Program-made: the position numbers and the translations under genes | NCBI GenBank assembly: GCA_000310025.1 | Contig: FN649728.1 | Coordinates: forward strand, 475,391 to 539,390 | Origin: Ectocarpus siliculosus | Lineage: Eukaryota > Sar > Phaeophyceae > Ectocarpales > Ectocarpaceae | Direction: 5' to 3' | Length of the DNA stretch: 64,000 nucleotides | Shown: positions 37,217 through 47,517 of the stretch, in pieces | How the letters are laid out: the number at the start of each line of letters is the position of its first letter | How positions within the stretch are numbered: position 1 is the first letter of the stretch | Notes under the pieces: model-generated | What the model saw: only the letters and a program-made list of their open reading frames with translations | What the model was told of the DNA's origin: nothing | The model's database searches: none

Positions 37217-39727
37217 AAGGAGAGGGGCGGTGTTGGTTTAAAATCGAGAGCTGACGTCCCTCAAAGCAATGCTTCGGCTCGGTTTTTATTCCTGCCAGAT
37301 ATTGGGTTCGCGCATACGTTCAGATCAGGGCAAGGAGGAATCAGGAGCGAACCACATGTTGCATGTGTGCGTCGGGGAAAGTAGCGAAGAAAAAAGGTGG
37401 ACTGTGTACCGGGCACGAGCTCGGCCTACACAAGTATAATACCCATGTGTGTGACACTCGCCGGTATATTAGCACATACACGGCACAGAAAAAACAAGTG
37501 GGCTTGATGCCATTGTTTGTGAAGTCTGTGGGTGTGACTTCTCGCCGCGAGAGGAGTAGCCGTCCTTCACCCCTAATTTGATTCAACAAGTACCGAGAAA
37601 GGCATGAGGGCTATGGCCCTACACTGACGCGCCTGAGGTTCGCGCATTCGCTCTATCTACGAATGGACAACAACGCAGCAGGCATACGCTACTACTGTAA
37701 TACAGACCAGTACACACCTCCAAACGCATTCCTTGCGCGTGCAGGGAGTCTTTCAGCCGTTGACTGAGCTTGGGGCCTGCATAGTAGTCATGTCGCACGC
37801 CTACTATCTTTCACCTTACGGGGGTCATTGTATGCAAGTTTGATTTCTATTGGGTGAGGTAGATTACGCCCTCGAGAGGGGCTCACCTAATACGGTCAAC
37901 GAGGCATCCTAACTCCGTTGCGTCGAGAGGCAAAGCCAAAATGAAAAAAACGGCGGTGACGTGGTGGTTCGTTCAAAAGGGGGTGCACTTGCGGCCCTGA
38001 AACACAAGCCCTGCCTGTGCGTCTGTGCGAGTCTTGCATACGACGTTCTTTTCTCTTCAGTACGGCGCGCCGTCAACGCGTACTGGACGCATCTCGGGGC
38101 ACCCATCATTAGGCTTGTGTCCGGGAGTGTTTCGATGTGTTATGGGACGCCATGAGTCCGATTACGATGAACCTTCCTGACGTCGGATGCGTCCGACCAA
38201 CACGTCCCTGTGATACGTAGGGTGGCATTGCCGTTTTTGTACCAGGCTTGAAAAAGTGTTTTCTCCACGATCTTGGGCAAACGACGTTCTCGTACATACG
38301 GAAACCGCGGGATTGGCCTTCGGATATTTTTTCCTCCGTCTGTTCCGGCGTCACGAGGTGCGACACTTGGAGGAGTGAATGGCGCATGCATGCCGGCGTC
38401 GTGGTACAGGGTACAAAGAAGTGTTTTCCGTTCGCCGCACGCCGCCGTTCACTTGAGAGTGGCGACCGCGCGACACGCCGGTGGGGATCGCTTCATTCAT
38501 TGACCTGGCCAAGACAGCTGTCTATGAGGGAAAGTGGCGGCTCGCGGCGGTCGGTCGCACACAAAGTATATTTTCGGTCAGACTATCTCGGAGAAGCTTC
38601 GATCCCACAGTCACCATTCTGAAATACCACACACTTATTTCTCTCAAACGTATAACCATGATCACGGTGCATGTCTTTGCCTCGTTCACATGAGTTGTTT
38701 TTCTACGGTGCAGCTCCTTGCCTGCTCGAAGCTGCGCGCGGTACGTACTGCGTGTTGTCGGGCCGACAACGTTTGGCGGTTAGCTCCCGCTGACTGTGTG
38801 ACACCACGCCGTTTCGGGGATCACCCGTTCCCCGCGCCCCCCTGGCGATACCTGTGCGAATTGGAGCCGACAAGCATGATGTTCGCCGTAGCCAGGGCTT
38901 GACCGATGTCCGGCCGCCGTCGTGGACTGCGGCTGAACAGCGCAACCACTATTCGCTTTGATTGCTTTGTTCTGGGGTTCTGGGCATTGCGGGGGACGTT
39001 GGGGTCGGGACGAGAGAACGTCCCACCCCGTGTCATGAACAACGTTGATCAGGACCCCGGCCCGTTGAAATCCCGTCGGAAAATGAACACATAAGAGACA
39101 CAGTACATGGTACAAAAACAGCTCCTTTCGATGATCTACAAAAACCAAAAAGAGGGAACAGCAGCCACAACCCTCTTCATGATACCTCCCCCGCCCAGAA
39201 GGAGAAGAATCCGAGGACCCACCCAGTTTGACGAGAAGAGGGCTAGCGCGGTGCCAAGGACACGCATTCCAGGAGATGGCAAAACAACAGGAGCCACTTC
39301 GGAAGCTCCCCGAACACCCTCGTGGTTTTGTACACGGTTACAAACGTCACGCTCACGCTGATCACAACAAAAAAAAACGGCGAAGAACTAACAAACCACA
39401 GCACAGATTGAGCGAGCAACTGGTTATCATGTTTTTCCTGCACAGCACAAATCGTCTACCCAAAATAGTACAAGTTCGAAACACCGTGTTCCCGACAATT
39501 ATCGATCCTCGCTCCAAGATCACTTCATCACGCCTTACCAAGCCTAACCTACCATTACCATCGGCACTATGCGTCACTGTTGTGAACGCTTCGCTTGTCG
39601 TAGACCGATCTTCGTATGGACACCAGGGCCCGACACCGGCAGTACAGCGACAATTCCCCTCCGAAGATCCCACAACAGACTTATGGTTTCGGAGTGAAAT
39701 AAATAACAGCGCCATGCACACTCTCTA
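37217..39727. other. Intergenic between convergent genes, no gene recognised
   Basis: This contains the presumed 3' untranslated regions of the DENN gene (plus) and of the lectin exon (minus). Frames of 60-125 codons on both strands have no motif. On the minus strand at about 39.48-39.60 kb a short frame (THSADGNGRLGLV, then ILERGS) resembles the neighbouring lectin exon and shares the words ATCTTGGAGCG and GGATCGATAAT with it, so it may be a decayed partial copy. Confidence 0.4.
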
Positions 39728-39952
39728 TTATCGATCCAAGGCCTTCCACACCACCTCGGAACCCTCCCGCTCCAAGATGGCGTTTCCGTCATCGGTGACA
39801 ATCAGCCTAAACATATCGCTACCGTCGGCGCCTTCACGATCATTGGCGCTCGGTACTCTCTTCCGCTGCTGCGTTGTTCGCCTTTTCTTTTGTCGGGCCT
39901 TCTTTTGTCGTTGGCCGCCGGACCAAAGGAGCTTTCCCTCCTCGCGTAGCTC
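39728..39952 (-). CDS. Bulb-type lectin-like 3' exon (alternative end of the neighbouring lectin gene, or a separate gene)
   Basis: A 75-codon frame on the minus strand follows an in-frame TAG that is also a possible acceptor (CCGATAG|GAG). It reads ELREEGKLLWSGG, a basic linker (QKKARQKKRR), FRLIVTDDGNAILEREG and VVWKALDR, then TAA. The order W, basic linker, then L-x-V-x-x-D/E-G-N/R-x-V/I copies the pattern in exons 2-3 of the lectin gene at 40.2-42.6 kb. The D and N of the mannose-site consensus QxDxNxVxY are kept, but Q and Y are not. Its start phase is 0, while the upstream lectin exon 3 ends in phase 1. It therefore cannot be joined directly and needs an extra exon, or belongs to another short gene. 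No start codon of its own was found. Confidence 0.45.
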   Translation of the reverse strand, partial: ELREEGKLLWSGGQRQKKARQKKRRTTQQRKRVPSANDREGADGSDMFRLIVTDDGNAILEREGSEVVWKALDR

Positions 39953-40157
39953 CTATCGGATATCATGCAATTTACCAAGAGAGTGACGTGTCAAAGCGAA
40001 AGAGCAGCCGACGGGTCACGTGGTGATGATGTCAGCTAGGGTGTGAGGCTGAAAATCGGGTTTCGCAGCACACATGATAGCACAGGATGAGCTTTGCTTG
40101 TTATTATGAGCAAGATAACCACGGTAGGACCCATTGCAAAGCAACACTACCCTGGGA

Positions 40158-42580
40158 TCAAGTTGACAACAAGCGTCCGTTGCAAAATAAGAGGTATGAC
40201 CGACGGCAGATTCCGGATTCGCAGTTGTACGGAAGGCAACCAGACAATATCCCGTTATCGTAGCCAACGTTTGAGGCATTCTGGTGAAACCGCAGCCCTG
40301 CAATCAGAGATATTACCACCAACGAGAGGACCATCGTGATACCTACCCGGGCACACCGAAGAATTCATTGAAAATGCGGCAGTGGACATGAATCACTGCT
40401 GTCGGAATGGGGTCGGGACACGTGACATCGTGGTACGGGCAACCCAACAGAGGACTACGCCGAACCGGTAGTGCTCTGGAGCAAAATAGACAAAGCTAGA
40501 TGTTATGGCCAAGACTTTGGCCCATTTTCAAATACAAACAAGCAGAAAACACACACCGCGCATTTGTATGCTCCGTGCGAAGACTATCAGGGCGATACGA
40601 AGAAGGGCGTCCTGCCTTAACCGTGTTCCGCCAAGAACAACAAGAAGATGGCATCCTCACAGTAGGTAGTCCATGTCGATATGTTTGCCAAAACGCCCCG
40701 AGTATAACGTACCACTCTTCCCTCGGGAGCGACCGTCAACCGGCACGCCGTGCAAGGCCGCACCGCCTGCTGTCGTCGGATCTTCCTCCAGATCCACCCG
40801 ACCAGGCTGCGGCGCTTCTTTGATCCTCGGGCCGTCCAAACCTGAAAAAACAGTGACCCAGAACAAATCAACCGCAGAGAACACCCAAAACAGCGCATAA
40901 GCGAAAGAGCGATGCATACTCCGGGGTTTCATGCCCGACGAAAGACGGCGGCGAAAACGAGAAGTACATCAGCGAGCAAGGGGAAGGGACTCTGGCCAGT
41001 TACGAGCACGTCACGATGGAAGTCTCCCAGGCCCTCTTCTAGGTAACCGGAGCATGGCTAGAGACTGAGTTTCGGGTTCAGCCCAGCACTCTAGGGGTGC
41101 AGCACGGGCGCGATTTTATCGCTTGCCACACGGTGGCACCTCAGGTTGAACCATTCTCCTGCAAGCGTCCTCCTGTGAAGAGCGGGCGGGGTGTGCGTAT
41201 GGCGTGTACTCCCCGGCCGAGCAGAAAGAAAGGAACCTCTGCAGGCAAACCCAATTGGTCTCATCTACCAAACGCATGCCGCCTCTCTAAGTCCCTTCAC
41301 TACGAAGGGGTGTCAACGTTCCAAGACAATTCGTGATCGAGCCAACTTCAACTCCCGTTCAGCTAAACTCACGTTTATCCCGAATGCGACGGTGATCATT
41401 GGGCAACTGGTATGGAGCAAGCCGCCTTTTCGTTAAAACATATCATGCAGTGTCTAAGGCTGTAATTCTCAGTCTTGAAAGTGAATACAAAGCGACCGGC
41501 GCGGTGCTGCGTTTCCCAACATGATGAACGCGGCAGGCCGCCCATGGGCAAGACCTACCACCGAACCACCGCGCCCCCGCCCCCCCCCCTCCACCATTTT
41601 TACACGAACGTGTGATCTCACCGGACGTCCGTTGTCAGCTAGGACCAAGTCGCCGTTCGGCATCACTCTCAATTCCGTTGAACCGTTCGAAAGCGCATCT
41701 TCCAACCCGATAGACCGCGTCTGTTCGAGGGTAGCAGCCATCTTAGCGCGCTTTCTCTGTCCGCGCGTTTGCAAAAGGTGGCCACAAGGTTACCGTCGGC
41801 CTGTGAAGCTGTGCCGAGTGAACGTGGCCCTTCCGTGGGGACAAGCGAAATCCATGGTCCACTCGCTGCCTCCTACCGATGCCTTCTTGACAGGGACACT
41901 TTGGCGACACTCACAAAGGCCTCCCTATATCCTAGGGTTTGAAAACAAGCTCTACGTACATAATTACGCAAGCGGACACAGACGCTTGCTGTCCATGTGA
42001 TTCGTTCGCAGCTTACCCTTTGCTCCGCCTCCAGTTTCGCCTTCGCCTTCGCCGCTGCCGCGTCCCGTGATTTTCGTTCCTCTCTCGCCTTTTGCTCGCG
42101 CAGTCTCGCTGCTTGTTCATCCTTCGCCCTCTTCTCGTCTCTGGCCCTCTGCTCTTCGCGCGCTCTCTGTTCCCGCTGCTGCTTCTCCCTCAAAGCACGC
42201 GCCTCTTCGAGCCTCTTTTCTTCGGCGTCCGCGAGAGCCTTTCGTTCCAGGTCTTTCCGTCTCTCCGCTTCGCGCTGCTTCTGCCGTGCCTCCTTCGCCG
42301 CCACCGCTTCCCGCAGCGCTTTCTCTTCCAGCTCCATTCTACGGGCACCCTCTTCCCTCTCCTCCCGCGTGCGTCTCTCCATCTCAGCCCCCTTCTTCAT
42401 TGCCACGATATCGCGAGTACTTGACATAGCGTCTTCATCGACCGCTGTGGAAACCCTTGCCGAGCTGATCGAAAGGAGCAGCCACGTGGTGAGGTAGCTC
42501 GCCGAGAGCGTCAGCAGCACTATAAGGACCGGTCGGGCGTATCGCATCCGTGATTTTGGCTTGTGGCCGGAGTTGGTCAA
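40158..42580 (-). CDS. Type II membrane protein with coiled-coil stalk and bulb-type (B-) lectin domain, 339 aa, 4 exons
   Basis: Exons in transcript order: 42580-42017, 41756-41622, 40841-40661 and 40297-40158, with phases 0, 0 and 1 in agreement. The short N terminus (MTNSGHKPKSRMRYARP) is basic. Residues about 17-38 are a single membrane span (VLIVLLTLSASYLTTWLLLS). Residues about 55-195 are an almost unbroken Glu/Arg/Lys/Ala helix with many REEQRA-like repeats, a long coiled coil. The head carries lectin strands: ELRVMPNGDLVLADNGRP, joined across the intron to VWTARG, then CRLTVAPEGRVVRYTRG. These follow the bulb-lectin pattern L-x-V-x-x-D/N-G-x-L-V-L...V-W. The mannose-site residues QxDxNxVxY are largely replaced (M, N, D, V, A in the first; A, E, R, V, Y in the second). 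Basic N terminus plus downstream stalk predicts an outward-facing or lumenal lectin. Ligand is unknown. The last exon (ending NGRLLST) is Cys-rich and could instead be an alternative 3' end. Confidence 0.75.
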
Positions 42581-43689
42581 GGGAATTCAAAGCGGGGGTA
42601 CGCGGGGAGAGGAGGAGGGCGTGGGGAGATTGCAGTCGCCCTTTTAATGGCGCATGACAAGACCCGGTGACAAGGATATTGATTCCAAGGGCCCAGATGG
42701 GTGGAGGATCGAATCGGCTAGGCGTGGTGGTATTCCTCCCTGTGAACTACCCTTGCACTGTCTCTATTTAGGCGTAATTGTGCTTGTGCTCCTTCTGCAG
42801 GCACTTGTTGGGAGCCCGAGGTTTGGTGTGTTTTCCTTCTATAAGGACGCAACTTGCTTCAATAAGCGAGACGTTTCGTGCGCAACCGCCTCGTGCTACA
42901 ATAGTCGCCGCGAGCCGTCGGCGAAGACCGACCTAAGATGAAACTCCAGCGAGGCGCACCAGCAACGACAAAAAGAGCGAACGCACACGTCGGCAAGCAC
43001 AAAACATTTTCACACACCAAGCTTGCCGGTGTATGGGATACAGTACTACATTCGATATGCCATGCTTCTCACAGCAGACCGGAGAATTCACACAAATGTG
43101 GGATTCCCGTACATGTGCAAAAACATGGCAACCCTTCAGAGTGCTAGTGCTGCACCTTCACGGAAGGTATGCGGACCTCACCGAACGGCACACCAGAACA
43201 CAAGGAGTAGCGGCGGCACCTTGGCCTCCTCGTTCGTATTTTTTGTGTCCGCGGACTCACCGGGAGCGGGACTCGCATATCCCCGTCAACGGCGGACCGC
43301 TTCTCAGGAAACGTTTCCAAGGGCTCCTCCCCTAAAAAGCCACCGCCACCGGATTGACCCGACTGTAAGCGTGCTGCTCTGCAGGTTAGCGCAAACAATT
43401 CGCGGGTTGCGGTGGACGGACGAAGAATGATCGCGTGCTGCTGTGTACAGCAGGGAGCTGGGCACGATGTACGCACAACGACATTGAGTGGCCGAACGTT
43501 CGCATACAGCATGAAGTGACCGATCCTCCCCCCTTTCCCAAAAATCTTGAACGTCTTCATCCATCACAGTTCAGCCTTACACAGTCCGTAAAGCCGTAAC
43601 CCAAAACGGATAAACTGCATGCAGCACCACATACATCCACGAAGCAAATCCAAGGCAACCAAGTTCAGTGGCCGAACCAACCCACTCGT
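42581..43689. other. Intergenic upstream of the lectin gene
   Basis: This contains the lectin promoter on the minus strand. A purine-rich patch (GGGGAGAGGAGGAGGG) lies about 25-50 bp upstream of the start codon. Only short frames without motifs occur on either strand. Confidence 0.35.
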
Positions 43690-44065
43690 TCACCTTCTTC
43701 TTCTGCCGCCGATGGACACAAGAGAAGAAGGCGCACTGCTCCTGCCTGCCTCGCTCAAGCCCTCTAGCCCACCTTCGCTCTCCCACCATCCGCTACTGTC
43801 TCCGCTCCAGCGCGACGACGCCTTGCCGCCGTTAGTATTGGACCTCTGCCCGTTGATGGTGGGGGACGGAGTAGCACCGCCGAATAAATCGGCGCTGCCG
43901 CTGCGGCTAAGGTGCCGACTACGACGGTGCTGCCGACGGTGTCGTGCGCTGCTTTCACTCCGTTTCCGGCCCGCCGGGGGGTATAGACGCGGCCACCAGA
44001 AGGTGACTGTTAGGGCCTCGACGGAGAGAATGAGGTACCCCGCCGCCCTCAGCGGGTGGAGGTCA
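43690..44065 (-). CDS. Possible 3' exon of an unrecognised minus-strand gene
   Basis: A minus-strand frame follows a pyrimidine-rich acceptor (GCCTCGCATAG) and runs about 125 codons to a TGA. It has a hydrophobic start (GYLILSVEALTVTFWW), then Arg/Ser-rich and Gly/Ser/Trp-rich sequence ending SIGGRRRR. GC-rich third positions favour coding, but a second minus-strand frame and a plus-strand frame of 267 codons over the same bases look almost as open. No family is recognised and no upstream exon could be joined. Confidence 0.22.
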
Positions 44066-45487
44066 CTATGCGAGGCAGGAGGAAGAACAACGAAGCGATG
44101 CATAACGTTTTCACTGGCGTGTTCTCGGCGTCATGCCCAGGATGCACTTCTAAGGTGGAGGGTGGAGGGAAATCATAGGTGGAGGTCCATGGAGCGTGTT
44201 GGCAACCTGGTATTAAGTGCTTTCTACTCAGGTAGTTCCCATGGCGGCACAACGACGATGAGCTGGGATTTTCGACGAAGACAGCAGCGTCGACGTAGGC
44301 GACGAGAACATTATGGCATGGAAATATTACGGCATGGAAACGTTACGGCATGGACATCCATCCAGAACGGTTTCGCTTCTATTTACAGCTCGCTGATTAG
44401 GGTTAGGTTGGACATGGGGTAGTTTAGTAGGTTCATCATTTGGAAGTCTCAGCAGCGTACCCACCACCTGCACAACTACCATGTCTGGCCTTGACAAGCC
44501 CGACCAACGTACCAACGTACGGGCAGCATGAGCGACCGTTAGAAACGTACACAGCAGTGGAGGCCCAGCCACGGTGGTTGTAGGTTCATTGGTTTTACGT
44601 GAGTGGAACACGGCGGGGCAGGTGGATAGTGCTACGATCAACCCGTAGCTATAACGTCAATATCGGAGATGATACAACGCCGTAACAACGCCGTAACAAC
44701 GCCCAGGTTGACCTTTCGAGATCATCAAGGGTTGGAAAGCATGTGTACAGAATGGTGCATTTTCGTTTTCTCTGGGTACTGCTGTGCGTCGATTACCATG
44801 ATCCAGAAGACTGATCGCGGAAGAACGGTTTTGAGATTGGTGCGGGAAACGCTGTGACCTTCAATATTTACATGATGACAAGTAGTGCCGCACATGTCTT
44901 AGTTGCGAAACATAAACATTGCAAGGCGGCGAAACAAACCATGGACACAAACGGTTCTTTCGCGGGGTGTCTGCCTGTACGATCGGACGTGCATCACAGG
45001 ACTTCGGAAACAAAGCAATGCCGTTTTCCTGAAACGATGTTGTGGGTTTCATTCTACCCTTGGGGACTTAATGCGCATCCGAGCGGCCGCCGCGCTACGC
45101 GTGCATAGGCCATAGGCTAACCTCTTGTTACAGCAGTGTAGTGCTGCGGTAGATTACATCTGGACGGTTAGACCCGCAAGCGGATGACCCTCAGGAAGAG
45201 AAAAAATGCACCACACCTATGATGGGTAGATCTGTCACAGCAGTATTGGTTACGGTTCGCCTCGGTAGTATCCCGACAACTATGGAGACACGTACAGGCC
45301 TCTGCTGCGTGTAAGAGCTGGCGTGTACACAAACATAAACCGCCGCGTCTCGTCGCACTCGATCTTTCCACCGGCCCTAGTCCAGCAGACGGAGGAAGAC
45401 ATTTTAAAAAATCGAAGGCTACATTTTGGAGAAAAGACTACGCGATTATAAACCTTGCCTGCCATATGTGCTGGTGTAGTTCTTGCT
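44066..45487. other. No gene recognised
   Basis: Short motif-free frames on both strands. Small direct repeats of GGCATGGA occur at about 44.31-44.35 kb and of CCGTAACAACG at about 44.68-44.70 kb. A 40-codon minus-strand frame ending at 45,280 (starting MSSSVCWTRAGG) has coding-like base use but no splice support. Confidence 0.35.
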
Positions 45488-45741
45488 CTACAACCTCTTC
45501 CTGTCCCTAAACAAGAAACTGATAAGGTTGTCAGCACGCACACCCAGCTCGTCGTCGCGATCCAACACACCAGACTGCAGAAGAATCAAAACGGTCTCCT
45601 CCTCCTGTTCGCTTCAAGTAGGTACGCGTGCAGTCCCGAGCGAGGTAGATCGCATCAAATGTGGTCGTTACCAACCCAGGAAACGCACCTCGTCACACGA
45701 GCCCAGGCCATGCATCCTGCCGTTGCCATTTGGTCGCCCCC
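45488..45741 (-). CDS. Possible last two exons of an unrecognised minus-strand gene
   Basis: Two exons, 45741-45689 and 45574-45488, can be joined in phase 0 at a gtgcgt donor and a TTCTGCAG acceptor. They read GRPNGNGRMHGLGSCDE, then SGVLDRDDELGVRADN followed by LISFLFRDRKRL and a stop. The composition looks like real protein and the splice sites are reasonable, but the piece is only 45 residues. No upstream exon with a matching phase-1 end was found. No family is recognised. Confidence 0.28.
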
Positions 45742-47517
45742 CTGGTTCCACCCTCATCGCATTGTAGATAGAACGATGGTATGTCTCAAACGCACAAACG
45801 CGTGCGTTTGGCGTAAAGATGGGGGGGCCGGCACATGGCCAACAATAACCCGAGAGTCTGAGAGTGTGGTGGAAGGAGCGAGTGCCATCCTAACCGTGAG
45901 GCCCCCGGCTGAAGTCCGCAAGTCCGCAAGTCCGCAAGGTTGGGTTCCGGTCGTCAGCCAGCCAGCACCGTTGCAGGCCGCCATCTGCCAACCGCATGGT
46001 GCGGTCAAGTCGTTCCCGGCTGTGCGTTCAAGTTGTTCCCGACTGTAACTGTTTTTTCAGCTCTAGGAATAGAAGGGAGATGCTTGGATCAGTGGACGCC
46101 AGGTGAGTTGTGTCGATCAACGGCGTGAACAAAATCTGGATGCGGCGTGATTCCACAGCAGACAGAGCTTCCGTTTTGGGGTGTTCGAGCGCGTACCAGC
46201 GTCGCAGCAGTACGGTAGCTGCGCAGGGTGGTGTTTGGCAGCTACCGGGGTACTATTATCGCCGTTCTGTGGCGAGCTTCGAGCGATCCTTGAGGGGCAG
46301 CCATACGTAAGGTCTCGCAGTATGTGTTAAAGATACGTTATCAGCAGTATCAATCAGCATGTATGTTTGTTGTTCCGTCTCTCGTGTAACGGAAAAAGCT
46401 CGGCCGACGGATGCGCGGCGCACGACAGTGGTGCGTGTGGAAGTCCCCACCATTGTCTTTGGGGGGTAGCATCGCTCGTAGTTCGCAGCGCCCACGTCCC
46501 CCCAAGCCTGGTGTGGTTGACGCGCGCACACACACCTCCAGGAGGAAGTTAATTGTGTGGAATGGGTGGGTCCAGAATCAGAACTTCGGAATCGAAATCT
46601 AGTACCGTAGGTTTGCTGTATGCCTATCGGGTTGGAGTAAACGGTACTAGTGCTGTGGGCGCCGATTTGAAGGGAAGACAAAAAAAAAAAAAAAAAAACT
46701 GGAGGAACGCACAAGTGAGTGCGGAGAAGGTAGAGAGGTAGTATGGCAGCAGTGGTAACACGGTGTTCGCTGTCTGTAAATGAGGAAGAACACTCTTCGG
46801 AACACCAGGCAACCACAAAGCTACAGTCAGCTGGATTGAATTCCCATGCCCTCTTGAGCATGTACTCGCTAGGCTTCGCATTGTGGTAATTTCCGCCGTT
46901 GTGAAATGAGTTCAGATGCTGTTGTTGTTGCAACATGAAAACCAGTATTAAAACTCTGTTCCGACCTCTACTACAGTACAGCGCTTCATCTTTCCTCTTC
47001 GTGAAAGTTTTCGCCTTCACAAGATAAAAGTCTACAAAAGTTTATTTTAAATTTTTTGTAGGCCACCCATTCACTAGTAACTCAAGTTCCAACGTACACG
47101 AACAGGCAGTCCGGAGTGTCTTGTGTGCGCCCTGTGCGGTGTCACTCTCCACGCCGAGACGTTCTTGCTCTCTTTTAGAGCCTGATTCTTGTGCCTTCGA
47201 CCTCATCCTACTATAAATAGCCGGAATGACGACAGTGCGGGGATGCGTACATGGTCACCGAGTCGTTTCGATTTCTCCGTCGTTGCCCAATGCAAATGTT
47301 CTTGGTGCTGTCTCTCCCTCTCTTTTGCCTTCCTCAAATCTACAACTCAGCAAGGCAGGGTAGCTCCGTGGATGTTTTTCAGTTTTGGTGCTTGCCCCTC
47401 GTGCCTGTACTCCTTTGCATCCGCGTCGATAAAACAGGAGAGGGGAGCTCTCGGCCGTCGTTCGGATACGGAGCCCGGCGAACTCTTCCGAAGTGAGTGA
47501 AAAATTAAGAACTGACC
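45742..47517. other. Intergenic, no gene recognised
   Basis: This stretch includes a triple AAGTCCGC repeat at about 45.92 kb and an A20 run at about 46.68-46.70 kb. A 254-codon minus-strand frame (46,256-47,020) is open across the A20 run, which it reads as poly-Phe. It has AT-rich third positions unlike the clear genes here, and no domain. A CT-rich stretch and TATAAATAG-like sequence at about 47.21 kb, roughly 300 bp upstream of the kinesin-like start, could be promoter sequence. Confidence 0.4.
46681..46700 (+). repeat. Poly-A run of about 20
   Basis: A plain homopolymer tract in intergenic sequence. It could mark the tail of a retroposed copy, but no recognisable retroposed gene lies upstream of it. 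Confidence 0.9.

Noticed and set aside
39228-39986. 252-codon open frame on the plus strand
   Set aside because: It lies antisense to the lectin-like exon, whose strand shows recognisable lectin strands. The plus frame has no motif.
43619-44422. 267-codon plus-strand frame
   Set aside because: Its composition is Arg/Leu-rich nonsense and it crosses simple repeats. The minus strand is slightly better but is itself only listed as weak.
46256-47020. 254-codon open frame on the minus strand
   Set aside because: It is open through a 20-base homopolymer read as poly-Phe, has AT-rich third positions unlike the clear genes here, and shows no domain or splice support.
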